A stretch of DNA of 64,000 nucleotides from Emiliania huxleyi CCMP1516 (GCF_000372725.1 NW_005199861.1:43418-107417); one strand, 5' to 3'; numbered from the stretch's first letter, positions 39,592 through 52,026 are shown. Program-made: numbers and translations. The notes: generated from the letters alone by a model not told the origin.

Positions 39592-40560
39592 ATGGCGCTG
39601 GAGCCATCATGGACGCTCGTGGACTCGGCGGGCGTCGTCCACGTGGTCGCGGGCAGGTCCGCGCTGTCGCAGATGTTCGGCAAGAACACCAAACCGACCT
39701 ACAACAACATGCTCGAGCTGGTCGGCGAGGGTTCGCGAGGCGTCGTTGGCTACCTTTGCAAGGACGGCTGGCGGATGCTGCGCGAGCTACCGTGGCTGCA
39801 GCACAAGGAGAGCAAGCGGATCGTGCCCGTCGTCGGCTCGGCCGCCCAGTTCCTTCAACGTGCAGCAGCCGATGCCGACATGGCGGGCTTCATCTTGAAC
39901 GGCAAGGCTAGCCAACCCTTCACTCGACTGATCGCACGGCCCGGCGCCAGCGGCATGCGATGGACCGGCGCCGGCTGACCGACTGCACTTCGCGCCGCCG
40001 GCGGCTCTCCTGCTCGAGCACGGCGCCAACGTCAACTCGGTGCAGCACTCGACTCTGGGGCCTCTCGTGCCTCTCGTGCCCTTCCAGGTGCGTGCCCGCC
40101 GCCCGCCGCCCGCCCACGTGCGCGCACGCGCGCGCTCGTCCTGTGTCGCCTCGCCCCTCCTCGCTCCCCTCTGCCCCACGCCACGCTCCCCCCCCCTACT
40201 GTCCGGCAGGTGCCGCAGCCGGCGGGCGTTGCCGGCGTGCTCGGCGGCGCGCCCGCGCCCTTTGCCCCGCCGCCCCAGGTATCCCCCTCCCCGCCGCACC
40301 GCCCCCTTCCTCTCCTCGCGCGCACGCGCGCACGCACGACACAAGCCGCGCGCCTAGCCCGCGTGCTCGTCCGACCCACCTCCCCTCCCACCGCAGGTCG
40401 GGCAGGGCCCCGTGCTCGGCGCGGGCGTCGGCGGCCCCGCCGCGCCGCCCGTCGCGCCGAAGGTGCTCGCGCCGGCCGCCGCCCACGTGCCCCGCGTGCT
40501 CGCGCCCGCGCCGCCGCACGCGCACGTCCACGCCGCACGCCGTTGGTCATGTGACCGCTG
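39592..40560 (+). CDS. Hypothetical protein with Pro/Ala-rich C-terminus
   Basis: Start MALEPSWTLVDSAGVVHVVA at 39592. The first exon continues GRSALSQMFGKNTKPTYNNM, VGEGSRGVVGYLCKDGWRML and QRAAADADMAGFILNGKASQ. A frame change near 39965 leads to PPAALLLEHGANVNSVQHST (ankyrin-like) and VPLVPFQ, a GT-AG intron (about 40088-40208), VPQPAGVAGVLGGAPAPFAP, a second GT-AG intron (about 40279-40396) and VGQGPVLGAGVGGPAAPP. The end is not clear. The 5' leader has four copies of cttgaacacctcgaagatc-like sequence (39510-39585). No family recognised; the first exon looks like genuine coding sequence. Confidence 0.5.
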
Positions 40561-42195
40561 CTGGTCACGTGACCCAACGGCTCCCCCCCCCCCCTTTACC
40601 CACCAGGCCCCCCCCACACATCCTGAGCGAACTTCCCTAGTCACCCGCGGCCGGACTCCATCCGGCACGCGTCGCTGGGCGCTCAGAGCCGCGTCCCCTG
40701 CTCGCCACCCCGACGCCCAAGGCGCCCGAGTCGAACGACAGGCGGCACGCGAAGACTGGTTGCAATCCCGCCGACCGCCAGGCCGCGGGATGATGCGTGC
40801 GTGGTCTTGTAGTCGGTCTCGGAAGCTCCCCTCTCGGGCTAGGAGCCAGCCCCTCTCCCTTGCCCTCGGAACACCGTGTCCGAGTCGAGGCGTGTGCTTG
40901 CCGGTCGACGGCCGCGCGCGGTTGGCATTGTAACGAAGGTTGCGCGCGGCCGCGGCGCGCCCGCCATGGCTTGGCGCGGCGCGCCTACCAGCGGCAGTTG
41001 TCGAGGCACGGGAACACTTACCCGGGGTCATCCTCTGAGCCTGGTCGTCGGCGCCGAGATGCCACGGCGGCGCATTCGACGTCGTCGGCGCGCTGCCCCG
41101 CGGTGAGCCCCGCCGCTCGTAGCGACGGCCGCAGGTTGGCCCGGTGCAGCGCGCCCTGGCCGCAGACTGAAGAACGGCCACGAGGGGTGTGTGATGTGCG
41201 GTGCGGGGTGTGAGGGGGCAGCGTCTTTGTGTGTGCGCGCGCGCCGCTGCCGGGACAGAGCGGGGCCCTCGGGGTACGCCTCGTCCGGCCCCCTCCGAGG
41301 GGGTCGTGATCTGAACTGGAGAGGGGGGGTCGGCCTTGAGAGCTTACGGGTGGTCTCACCGCGCCAGAGGCTCTGCCTCTCCTCTCGGGGATTAAACTGA
41401 GGGATAGGGGCGGGGATCCTCCCTCTTCCCACCGTCGATGCCGGGGCTCAACCAATCCGGAGAGGTCATTACCATTCCTCCATACATCCTCCAAGCTTCA
41501 TCGGCGGGCGTCTAGGAGTGTGTCGTCAACTGGCCGGTGGTCTTTATCAGTGTGGTGGGGCCGAATCGGGGCTCCCGAAGACGCGAATCGGGGGGCGCGA
41601 GCAGTTCGATCCCAGGGACCATTGGGGCGTTCGGGACCTTGATGTCTCGTTCGTCGACGGGTTGAGGGGCATGTGGGTGCGCTTCCGATTGGCGACGTCC
41701 CCATGCGACTTTGAGAGAAGCGGGCTCGTTCACAACTCTCAAGAACCACCTTAACCTGACAGTGCTGTGATACTACATGGTAGGCGCTGCCTGTGCCTCT
41801 CCCTGTCCGCTCGATCCGTCCGCGTCTCCCCCCCGGATGGAAGTCGATTGCGCGGTCGCCGGAGAATTCCTGGCGCGCAATATTAATTTCCCTCGACCAG
41901 CTACCACTCTCTGCTGGCCCTCTTTCCCTCACCTCTGCCCGTCCGCCGCTCCCTGCGATGAGATGGTCTGTTAGAATGGCCCCCTTCGCTCTCGCCTCCC
42001 ACAACGCCGGCAGCACACAGGCAGGTGTTCTGGACAAGACTCCACCACCCTCGCCCCCCCCCACCGTCTGTTCTTCATGCTCACACCATGTCGTTGCTCA
42101 GCTCGGTCACCTGCGACAGCGGTCCGGAGACATTGCCACGCCGACAGCCACTTCCGCGGGGCGTGTGTCCACACCGAGTAATTCACTTATGTTGC
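40561..42195. other. Region without recognisable genes
   Basis: 1.6 kb of GC-rich DNA with no conserved protein motif on either strand. Open frames of 130-190 codons at 41028-42064 (minus) show no family signature. 41450-41760 is less GC-rich and could be an old insertion. Confidence 0.4.
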
Positions 42196-45100
42196 TCAGC
42201 CACTACCGCGGGGGGCGGGGGCACGCTCCCAGCACCCTCCCCATCTGTCTACCCAATCGACTACCCAAGGGGGTAGGCGTGTGTATTCACTTAGTTTGCT
42301 CTCAGCCCCGCCCCGCACCTGCGACAGACTCGGAGACGCGCCCGCCGGCCGCGTAACCGGTTGCGTGCCGGCCGCCTCGCCGCCCTTCTTCTTGTCTCCG
42401 ACCGCCGCGGGCAGCGCGGCCGGCGGAGGGAGGACCGGCCTCGCTGGGACACGCACCTGTTCACTCAGCAGCCGTGGTGCGTGAAGAGACGCCGTTCACA
42501 CCCACACCCCGCCTCTGTCGGCCGGTGGAAACTCTCACGTGCTGCGGCGGCGTCGGCGGCTGCAGCGCGTCGTCCTTGCCCGCGGCTCGAGCGTCTGCTG
42601 GCATCCTACGCTCCGAGATGCAGCCGAGCTGTGGGAGATCCAGCCGAGATGTGGGAGATGCAGCCGAGATGTGGGAGATGCAGCCGAGATGTGGGGGCGA
42701 GGATGTACTCGCGGTATGTGTGACCCCCCTTATACCTCTCGATGATGACTGGCGAGGGGATGCTCAAGCCACGTCTAAGTCCCCTGTGTCGCTGTAGTCG
42801 CTTGGAGCGGTGTGGAGAACGGCCAGAGGTCTTGGAATCAAGGTTGCCTACTGCTGCTATACTGGTGAGGGGAGAGAGTGCGTACGCCCGTCTGGGGTGT
42901 GGTCGTGTTACCTATTACTGCTTACTGGTGAGGGGAGAGGGGGCAGGGGGGGCAGGGGGGAGGGGGGGCGTGCGCCGGTTGGGGGTGTCGTGTGGCGAGC
43001 TCGCGCGAAAGTTCTCGGCGACGCCTGTTCACAGCTGCGCGCTGTGAAGAGACGCCGTTCACAGGCTTGGCTGCGCCGCTACACAGCGCTCGAGGGCTCC
43101 GGCGAGCGGGAAGGCAGAGGCGGGCGAGTTGGTGCGAAACGTCTCGACCACCTGCGCGAACTGGACGGCGGCGCGGCAGACGACCTTATAGGCAAATAAA
43201 GAAATAATAAATGAAGAAAAAGAAATAGAGCTGCGCTGCGGCGCGGCAGACGACGTGTGCTCTGCCCAGCTCCTCGTGCAGCTTCGCGTTCTCCATCTCG
43301 TGCTTGCGCAGCTCCGCCTATCATCACCCCGTCACCACTGCTTTAACACCACAGCCTCGCGTTCTCCATCTCGTGCTTGCGCAGCTCCGCCTATCATCAC
43401 CCCGTCACCACTGCTTTAACATCACAGCCTCGCGTCCACTACTCCTCCGCCTCGCTGTCGCATCGCCTCCACCGCCGCCCGCATCTCGCGCTGTTCGCGA
43501 GAGAGCTGCACCCGCACCTGCTCACAACCAAACCCGGCCGTGAAGAGGCGCTGTTCACAGCAGCGGCGGCGGCGCGGCTGCACCCCCTTGCACGCACCGA
43601 CTCCCGCTCCGCCTGCCAGAAAAGACTAAGTACGTGAAGGACGAGAGGTGTGAAGAGCAGCTGCGACGGCGTCTGCTCCGCCTCCGTCGCCCGCTTCTCC
43701 TCAGCCACCTCGTCCATCTGCCTCGCCGCCTGTGACTAGTCGGTGGTGAGTCAGCAGACGCGCTCTTGACGGAGCCTCGTCCAGACGCCTCGCCGCCTCC
43801 GCTTGGGCTTCGTGGATCGAGTCCCGCGCCTTCATCAATCATTAATGGTTAATGAGTAATTATTATTATTGGGCTTCGTGGATCGAGTCCCGCGCCTTCA
43901 TCAATCATTAATGGTTAATGAGTAATTATTATTATTGGGCTTCGTGGATCGAGTCCCGCGCCTTCATCAATCATTAATGGTTAATGAGTAATTATTATTA
44001 TTGGGCTTCGTGGATCGAGTCCCGCGCCTTCATCAATCATTAATGGTTAATGAGTAATTATTATTATTGGGCTTCGTGGATCGAGTCCCGCGCCTTCATC
44101 AATCATTAATGGTTAATGAGTAATTATTATTATTGGGCTTCGTGGATCGAGTCCCGCGCCTTCATCAATCATTAATGGTTAATGAGTAATTATTATTATT
44201 GGGCTTCGTGGATCGAGTCCCGCGCCTTCATCAATCATTAATGGTTAATGAGTAATTATTATTATTGGGCTTCGTGGATCGAGTCCCGCGCCTTCATCAA
44301 TCATTAATGGTTAATGAGTAATTATTATTATTGGGCTTCGTGGATCGAGTCCCGCGCCTTCATCAATCATTAATGGTTAATGAGTAATTATTATTATTGG
44401 GCTCCGTGGATCGAGTCCCGCGCCTTCATCTCGGCCTCGCGGATCTGCCTCCCCGCCTCCAGCTTCGCCTCCCGCACCTGCGAGTGACAGCCCGAGGTGA
44501 CAGCAGAGGTGACAGCAGAGGTGACAGCAGAGGTGACAGCAGAGGTGCGGTCGAGGTGCAGCAGAGGTGCGGTCGAGGTGACAGTGCAGAGATGCAGCTG
44601 AGGTGACAGCAGAGGTGCTGCTGAGGTGCAGCCGAAGTGACAGCAGAGATGCAGCAGAGGTGCAGCCGAGATGTGCAGCGCCTCCCTCCCCGCCTCTAGC
44701 TGCGCCTCGCGCCCTCCTCTCACACCTCACTCAGTCAAATGTGTCTTGCTGTGTCTCCACTGTGTCTACCTCTCGGCTGTATCTCCATGTCTCTCGGCTG
44801 TGTCTCCACTGTGTCTACCTCTCGGCTGTATCTCCATGTCTACCTCTCGGCTGTATCTCTCGGCTGGACAGCGCACCTCGATCTTCACCTCGCGCAGCTG
44901 CTTCGTCGCCTCCTCCCTCTTCGCCTCCAGGACGCGCGAGTGGGCCGCCTGCCGCCAAGCAACCAATTAAGTATTACCAATAGGTATGATTATAGGTCGC
45001 GCGCACTAATACTCACCCCCCCCCCCCCCCCCTGCATCTCGCAGAGCTGTGGTGAGAAAAAGAATTACGGCTGCCGCGGAGCCACCGACTAGTGACGGGC

Positions 45101-47260
45101 CTGCATCTCGCTGAGCTGGTGCTCCTTCAGCTCCGTCATATCCCGGACCGCCTTCAGTAAGTAATCAACTAATCAACTAATTAACTAATGAATTAGACTC
45201 GGTCATGTCCCGGACCGCCTTCCGCTCGCGAGCGAGGTCGCCCGTCGTGCGATCGAGCCTGTTATCACTTAATTAACTATCATCATGAGTGAGTATGATA
45301 AGGCGCGATCGCCCGTCGTGCGATCGAGCCTGATAATAATTAACTATCTTCACATCATCAAGTATGATTAGGCGCGAGGTCGCCCGTCGTGCTCTCGTGC
45401 CGTGAGGAGAGGTTGTCCTTCTCCGCAGTCAGGCCGACCACTTTGGTTGCGAGCGTCTTGAGCTCCTCCACCTGCCGGCGCAGCTTCTCCTCCGCGTCGG
45501 ACACGCGCGCCTGAGCGAGAGGCATACAACTACTCATTAACCAGTTAGGAGTAGAAGTCGACTCGGAGTCCTCTGCGTCCGACACGCATCACGCGCGCCT
45601 TGGCCGCCGACGCCTCCGCCGCCAAGGCCAGCTCCATCCGCTGCTTGCCTGTCTCGGTGAACTGTATGATTGTTAGTGATCGGGGAGCACACCCTTCTCC
45701 TCAGCTCCCTCCGCTGCTCGCCTGTCGGTTGGTTAAGAGATCGGTGACTGATGACTATCCCTGACTTAACCAGGGCCAGCGCGACGTCCGCGGCTCGCCT
45801 GACCGGTCCGCCTCCGCCAACGCATCGCGCAGCCTATCCCTCAGTCAATGATGATGTAGTTCATTCATTAGGACACCGGTCCGCCTCCGCCACCGCAGCG
45901 TGCAGCCTGTCGCGCGACATCGCCTCTGCGCGACTAAGCGCATCCTCGAGGGCGACCTTGCCTGTTCACACCACACACCGCCGCAGCTCCTGTGAAGAGG
46001 CGCCGTTCACACCGTGGCGCATGTGCCCCTCGAGGGCTCTATAGCGTCGCCTTCGTGCCTCGCCCTCGCCACCGCCTCCTCCACCGCCATCTGCATGTGC
46101 TCCTACGCCGAGGGAGACATCTCGGGTGACCTCGGCCGATCTCGAGCGATCTCCTCCGCCGCCATCTGCGGCTGCTCGCTTTCAACGCTTTGAGCTCTCC
46201 AGCCTTGGCTGCGGCCTCGGCCTCCCGCCGCTGCTTCTGCTCCTGCGCCTCAACCTCGCGCGCCTGATCAATAACCAATCACAACTCAAGAACCAGTATC
46301 TAAGCACACGTCCCCCGCGCCTCCTGCCGAAGAGATCGCCGTCTGCACTGCAATCGCGAGCTTGAGAGCGTGCTGCTCCTCCGCCGCGTCCAGCAGCGCC
46401 TGCAGATGCACATCGAACACGACTGAGCATATACTGAACTATGTTCCAACGCGGCTGCTCCTCCGGCGGGTCCAGCAGAGCCTCCACGTCATCCTCGTAC
46501 CGCTGCGCCTCCTCGCGCCGCTTCATCTCCGACGCGCGGCGGAGCTTGTCCAGCGCAGCCTGTGGATCAACAGTTTCGTCATCTGCGGGCCCACCTCCAC
46601 CCTCTCTCGGACGCCCCTGTGCGATCTCTTCCCGAGGAGGTGAGGCGAGAGCACCTGGGAGAGGCGGAGCTGGTCCTTGAGAAGGAGCACCTTTGCACGC
46701 AGGGTGTCGTTGTCGTCGTCGTCGCCCAGCACCACCTCCGCCGGGCTCTTCCCCTCCGCCGCCCTCGCCGCCGCTTCGGTCGAGAGAATCTCGCCGGCCG
46801 AGTCGCGGCTTCTGCGCGGCGGCCTCGCCTGCGCCGGCGAACCTCGTTGCTTCGCGAGTCTGTCGGGCGGGTGCGCTGCCTGCTCCTGCTCCGGCGGGTG
46901 GTACGGCGAGCTCGGCAGCCTCTCCTCCCTCGCCGCCGCCACCACCGCCTCGACCCGCGCCACAGCCCTCGTCGCCTCTGCCGCCAGCGCCGCGCCGTCC
47001 CAGCCCTCGGCGGGGGCGAGGCGCCGTCGCACGCGAAAGTCGTGGGCGCGCTTGGAGCCAATCTCGCGCAGCTTCTCGCGCAGCCGCACACCCTGCAGGA
47101 GGTGGCCGTCGATAGAGATGATCTCGTCGCCGACTTGGATCGGGTGCTCGCCGCCGCCGCCGGGAGGAGAGATGATCTCGAGGCAGGTATTTTGGGCGGA
47201 GACGCGGATGCCGAGGCCGCCGTCGTCGCCGCGGCGCACCGTGAACTCGAGCTCCTCCAT
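42196..47260 (-). CDS. PDZ-domain coiled-coil protein
   Basis: Start MEELEFTVRRGDDGGLGIRV at 47260; 60 further bases upstream stay open but lack family support. The N-terminal PDZ domain has the GLGI loop at residues 15-18 and HPIQVGDEIISIDGHLLQGV at about 39-58. A Pro/Glu linker and a very long coiled coil encoded by many small exons follow: DTLRAKVLLLKDQLRLSQ, LDKLRRASEMKRREEAQRYE, AREVEAQEQKQRREAEAAAK, TGKQRMELALAAEASAAKAR, DAEEKLRRQVEELKTLATKV, AKREEATKQLREVKIEV, GRQIREAEMKARDSIHEAQA, RQMDEVAEEKRATEAEQ and ELRKHEMENAKLHEELGRA. C-terminal exons are less certain (VQFAQVVETFRTNSPASAFP at 43160; GDKKKGGEAAGTQPVTRPAG at 42390). It is probably a scaffold, perhaps cytoskeletal. Nearly every exon joint carries an exon-copy duplication. 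Confidence 0.7.
43805..44430 (-). repeat. Ten copies of a 66-bp acceptor unit
   Basis: gggcttcgtggatcgagtcc starts at 43805, 43871, 43937, 44003, 44069, 44135, 44201, 44267, 44333 and, with one change, 44399: exact 66-bp spacing. Sense unit: GCGCGGGACTCGATCCACGA plus AGCCC, then AATAATAATAATTACTCATT, AACCATTAATGATTGATGAAG. It starts GC and ends AG. Splicing must leave a single EMKARDSIHEAQ. Confidence 0.97.
45150..45375 (-). repeat. Nested exon copies with AT-rich fillers
   Basis: tcccggaccgcctt is at 45139 and 45207; cgcccgtcgtgcgatcgagcctg is at 45239 and 45310, with a third partial copy (cgcccgtcgtgctctcg) at 45379. Fillers contain ttaattaactatcat and taatcaactaattaac. All lie in the PDZ/coiled-coil gene, which codes TTGDLA/RKAVRDMTE here. 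Confidence 0.9.
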
Positions 47261-47280
47261 TTTGTGAAAGCGAACGCCGT

Positions 47281-48076
47281 GACAAAAGAAATTACCGAAA
47301 TACCTCGAGAAAAGAAACAAATCAACGGTGGCAGATCACCAGGCACAAAAGAATTCTTAAAATCCAAGCCTCTCTCACTCCACCCGCAACTTTCTCGCTA
47401 ACACGCGCGCACCGCCGAGCCTGCGGCGGGCGCGCTGCGGCCGCACGACACTCATACAATGAATTGTCACTGCCCGTGAGTGCGAGATAGGGCTAGCAGT
47501 AGGCAGCTAGCCTCTGAGGAGGGCGTCCATAGACACATCACTAGACCCCACACACGGTTTCGTCCGTGCCTCGCCGGGCGGCGAGATTGCTATGCCGCAC
47601 TGGTCCCACATTGGTGACACGATACCACCAAATTTGCCGGTCCAAGAGAGAGTCACCGGCGCCGTCCTGAGAAGGTGCATGGTCCCTCTTGACTGCCCAT
47701 GCGCGCGAGGCCGTGTAGGCATAGCCTCGAGAGTGCCAGCAGCCAGTCGCCGAGGCAGTTTGTGACGCGCATTGCGCCAGAAGCGTGCACACGGTGGAAG
47801 GACACCTTCCTACTGGCCGTACGATCAGGTCGTCACTGAATGCTTGATACTAAGGCCGCGAGCTATGCAGGTGATCAATTGTGCATCATGGCACGGTCAG
47901 CTGCGCCGACAGGCTGTCGCAAGGCGTGATAGCATGGCCGCAAGTCGCCGAATTCCCATGAAAACAAGTAAAAATGGGCAAAAAAGAAAAGAATCTGACA
48001 TAATCGGCGCCTGCGGCGGGCCATGGGACCCCATCACCCCCCCCGCATGTGCACTCCTAAGAACCTAGACTCATTT
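47281..48076. other. Intergenic, no gene recognised
   Basis: Contains the T-rich leader of the PDZ gene (minus-strand TAATTTCTTTTGTCAC about 25 bp upstream of its ATG; a second aaaagaattctt tract at 47347). Otherwise unremarkable sequence of lower GC. Confidence 0.5.
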
Positions 48077-48336
48077 TTAGCTCCGAGAGGTTTGGTCGGT
48101 GTGGAGCGGAGCCCGTATTGTACGAGTAGGCCTGTCGATCGCGACGGCCTTGGTTCCCACCTCCCGGCCACCTGCAGCCCGCTCGCAGGTAGCCATCCGA
48201 TAAGCCATTCACAGCGACAGCTGTGACGGCGCCTCACGTGCTCGGCTTTCACAAAGTCGATCGCCGATCTCCTTGCTCGCGAGCGATGCACGCTGCCCCG
48301 CTGCGTTTGCTCGCTCGCTCACACTGCACGATTCGC
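48077..48336. repeat. Duplicated segment A, copy 1 (260 bp)
   Basis: Identical, as far as read, to 49763-50022. Begins ttagctccgagaggtttggt and ends ctgcacgattcgc. Contains cagcgacagctgtgacggcg and an ctcgctcgctcac tract. Sequence on either side of the two copies differs, so the borders are sharp. Confidence 0.95.
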
Positions 48337-49306
48337 AGGTACTCCTGCGCCGCGCGCGCCGCGCCTCGCGCCGCGCGCCTCCTCCGCCCGGCGGCAGCTC
48401 GGCTGCTGCGCGCGGAGGCTCTTCCTGGCACCGCCGCGGTGCTGTGCGTTTGTTGGTGGCACAGTCACTGTGCACCTTGCTGCTGGAGGACCAGGTCTGG
48501 CGCTGACGAAGGCCGCGGCGCCACGCAGCCGCCCGGCCGCCGCGCGCGCGATGCGGCGAGGGCGTCAGCGCTGCCCGCACCGACGAGCAGCGCACGGACC
48601 ACACGCGCTCGCCTACTGTGTGCTGCAGCTCAAGCCGCTCCTCCCGGCGGGCCGCGTGGCGCAGTCAGAGGAGGCCACACAGCCATCTCCTCTCGCAGCG
48701 CCGCCGCATGATCCCGCTGCCCGCCGCCGCCGCCGCCGCAGTCGCCGAGCAGCGCACGAGGAGTCTCTCTCCCTCTCTGCGAGTACAGCCTTAGGCGAGA
48801 CGCGCTGCAGCCGCCGTGCGGCGGACGGGACACCCGCTCTTCCCGTCCACCAGCTCTAGGCGAAACACGCGCTCCCCGAGGAAGGCAGAGCGCGCTCGAT
48901 GGCAGGGCAGCGCCGCCCTCGCCGCGCGGCCGGGAGGGAGATGGGAGGCCACCATGCTTGCCCTCGCCAGGGGAGCGGTCGCACTACCCGCTCCGCCCGC
49001 CGCCGCAGCCGCCGCAGCTTCGCCACACGGGAGAGAGTCTCCTCCTCCTCCTCCTAGCCTAGGCGAAGACGCCCTCCGGAGAGACGCCGCCGCGCATCTC
49101 ACCTGGAGAGGGTTCGAGGGAGAGCACGAGGGGCGCCCCCCCCCCCCCCCCCCCCGCCGCCGCCGCCTCAACCGCCGCCGCCGCCGCCGCCCGCCGCAAC
49201 CGCAGAGCGATGCGCTTGCGCCAGGGATGGCCTCGTGTAGGTTTCAGGACATTGCGCAGCGTGCGAACTGCCGACGTTCACACGTTAGTAGTTGCTTCAG
49301 GTCATT
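48337..49306. other. Very GC-rich spacer, no gene recognised
   Basis: Codon-like GCC/CGC runs (48700-48760, 49000-49200) and a poly-C tract at 49136-49155 that could be a sequencing or assembly weak point. cctaggcgaa motifs recur (48790, 48857, 49060). No protein family motif. Confidence 0.4.
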
Positions 49307-49762
49307 GCGGTACTCCAGCAGGTCAAGCGTGAGGCGACCCGCCAATACGCTTGGCCAGCTCGGAGCGACGACGACCGCTCGCACGCTGCGACACCTCCCG
49401 GGGATAAGGCATAGGAGCGCTTCTACGAAGCAATCTGTCGCCTCCAGGCCACTCTGCGGTAGCACACACACGTGCGTGAACACGATGCGCACCCGAATGC
49501 ACCACTCCTATCCTTCCGGGCGGAAAGTGGTGCGGTGTGCGTGAACACGATGCGCACGTTAGCACAGCAACCGTAGCTAACAGACAGCGACAATTGCGTA
49601 GCGACTAGACAGCAGCTTCAATAGCAACAGCAGTAGCGAGAGCAACAGCAGCAGCAGCAGCAGCAGACGAGAGCTACCCTTCGCTTGCATTCGAGTACAC
49701 TAGTGACTCGCACTAGTTCGCTCCCTAGGACGAGCGACTCGCGCACGCCAGGGAGAACAATA
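49307..49762. repeat. Duplicated segment B, copy 1 (456 bp)
   Basis: Identical, as far as read, to 52027-52482. Begins gcggtactccagcaggtcaa and ends ccagggagaacaata. Inside: gcgtgaacacgatgcgcac twice in direct repeat, a gcaccact...agtggtgc hairpin, a CAG microsatellite, and actagtgactcgcactagtt. Copy 1 abuts segment A copy 2 at base 49763. Confidence 0.95.
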
Positions 49763-50022
49763 TTAGCTCCGAGAGGTTTGGTCGGTGTGGAGCGGAGCCC
49801 GTATTGTACGAGTAGGCCTGTCGATCGCGACGGCCTTGGTTCCCACCTCCCGGCCACCTGCAGCCCGCTCGCAGGTAGCCATCCGATAAGCCATTCACAG
49901 CGACAGCTGTGACGGCGCCTCACGTGCTCGGCTTTCACAAAGTCGATCGCCGATCTCCTTGCTCGCGAGCGATGCACGCTGCCCCGCTGCGTTTGCTCGC
50001 TCGCTCACACTGCACGATTCGC
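49763..50022. repeat. Duplicated segment A, copy 2 (260 bp)
   Basis: Second copy of 48077-48336, directly joined to segment B copy 1 with no spacer. Confidence 0.95.
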
Positions 50023-50204
50023 CCCTCCCGCCACACCCTGCGAACCGTAGGTGGTTGGGCAGGCCCCTTCGGGGCCTAGCATGCATAGCCGGCGCGCTGC
50101 CTGCAGCCGGCCCACGCCGCGAAGAGCCCGATCGCCCGCGCCCCAGCCCCGCCAGCCCGCGCGACCTCGTTGCCTCAGCGATCTGCCGAATTGCGAGCAC
50201 GATG

Positions 50205-50560
50205 CGATCTCACCATGTGACTGATACATGGTTAGAGGCGCTAGCCTCCGCTGCGGATGGCGTGTGCGACACGACTGCGCCCGTGGCGGGTGGCAGTACG
50301 TGTGACACCATGTGACTGATACATGTACATGTTGTACATGACATGTACATGTACATGTTGTGTGTAACACCATGTGAGTGATACATGGGCCAGCGGCGTC
50401 TGCCACCGCTGCCGAGCGGCAAGTCCAATACACGGCTGTGTGCCCGTTGCGGGTGTAAAAGCGTGTGACACCGTGTGTATGATGCACGGTCTAACTGCGT
50501 TAGCCACCGCTGCCGAGCGGCAAGTGCGACACACCCGGCCCGTTGCGGGCGGCGGCTGAG
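50205..50560. repeat. Degenerate repeat of about 110 bp (cacc[a/g]tgtg...tgatacatgg)
   Basis: Three to four diverged units. Shared blocks are tgtgacaccatgtgactgatac, gccaccgctgccgagcggcaag and cccgttgcgggtg. A tacatgtacatgttgtacatga tract is at 50320-50360. Confidence 0.75.
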
Positions 50561-50576
50561 AGCCATTGCGCGCACA

Positions 50577-51505
50577 GCTCGACTTGTGCCGCTGCATGGC
50601 TATAGCGAGATGCCAATCTCTCGCTCAAGAGATGAGACAATCTCCCTGCCGAGCTCGTTCACACCGCGTGTTCACAGCTCGACTTGTGCCGCTGCATGGC
50701 ACTATAGCGAGATGCTAATCTCTCGCTCAAGAGATGAGACAATCTCCCCGCCGAGCTCGTTCACACCGCGTGTTCACAGCTCGACTTGTGCCGCTGCATG
50801 GCACTATAGCGAGATGCTAATCTCTCGCTCAAGAGATGAGACAATCTCCCCGCCGAGCTCGTTCACACCGCGTGTTCACAGCTCGACTTGTGCCGCTGCA
50901 TGGCACTATAGCGAGATGCTAATCTCTCGCTCAGTCAAGAGATGAGACAATCTCCCTGCCGAGCTCGTTCACACCGCGTGTTCACAGCTCGACTTGTGCC
51001 GTTGCATGGCACTATAGCGAGATGCTAATCTCTCGCTCAGTCAAGAGATGAGACAATCTCCCCGCCGAGCTCGTTCACACCGCGTGTTCACAGCTCGACT
51101 TGTGCCGCTGCATGGCACTATAGCGAGATGCTAATCTCTCGCTCAGTCAAGAGATGAGACAATCTCCCCGCCGAGCTCGTTCACACCGCGGGTTCACAGC
51201 TCTCGGCTTGTGCCGCCGCATGGCACTATAGCGAGATCGCAATCTCTCGGGAAGAGATGAGACGACCTCCCTGCCGAGCTAGTTCACACCGCGTGTTCAC
51301 AGCTCGACTTGTGCCGCTGCATGGCACTGTAGCGAGATGACAATCTCTCGCTCAAGAGATGAGACAATCTCTCTGCTGAGCTCGTTCACACCGCGTGTTC
51401 ACAGCTCGACTTGTGCCGCAGCATGGCACCATAGCGAGATCACAATCTCTCGCTCAAGAGATGAGGCATAATCTCTATGCCGAGCTCGCCACATGCGATC
51501 GATAC
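50577..51505. repeat. Satellite of 100-106 bp, about nine units
   Basis: agctcgacttgtgccgctgc starts at 50577, 50677, 50779, 50881, 50987, 51093, 51199, 51302 and 51404, with a further relative at 51747. Each unit has a gcgagat...atctctcgc palindrome, caagagatgagacaatctc, and gttcacaccgcgtgttcaca. The 102 and 106 bp versions differ by a cagt insertion. 51480-51720 holds a shorter derived unit with cgcgagatcacaatct. Confidence 0.95.
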
Positions 51506-52026
51506 GTGGCGAGGCCCATTGCGAGCGCTAGCGCGAGATCACAATCTTGTTGACTATCGCGAGATCACAATCTCGCTCAAGAGATGGGACAATCTCTCTG
51601 CCGAGCTCGCCATGTGATCGATACATGGCAAGGCCCATGCGAGCGCTAGCGCGAGATCACAATCTCGTTCACTATCGCGAGATCACAATCTCGCTCAAGA
51701 GATGAGACAATCTCGCTGCCGAGCTCATTCACACCGCGTGTTCACAGCTCGACTTGTGCCGCTGCATGGCACGATGGCGAGATCGCAATGTCGCTCAAGA
51801 GATGAGACAATCGCCCTGCCGAGCTCGCTCAACCGCGTGCGTTCACAGCTGCCTCAGCGAGATGCGCTCACTCAGCGAGCCTGCACGCCGCCCGTAGCTC
51901 ACACGAAACGCTAGTAGGCGGGTGGCGTCGTGGAGCACGTGGAGGGCTTGGCTGCCCCTCCCGTGAGTCACGGCGTCGGGTGGTCTCGCAGGGACCACCA
52001 CCCCGCCACCCCGGGGCGGCGTGCGA

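Noticed and set aside
43805-44430. Centromeric or subtelomeric satellite
   Set aside because: The array lies inside a gene and its conserved half is coding sequence of that gene.
49130-49160. Poly-C tract as a regulatory element
   Set aside because: Homopolymers of this length are unreliable in assemblies and nothing else supports a function.
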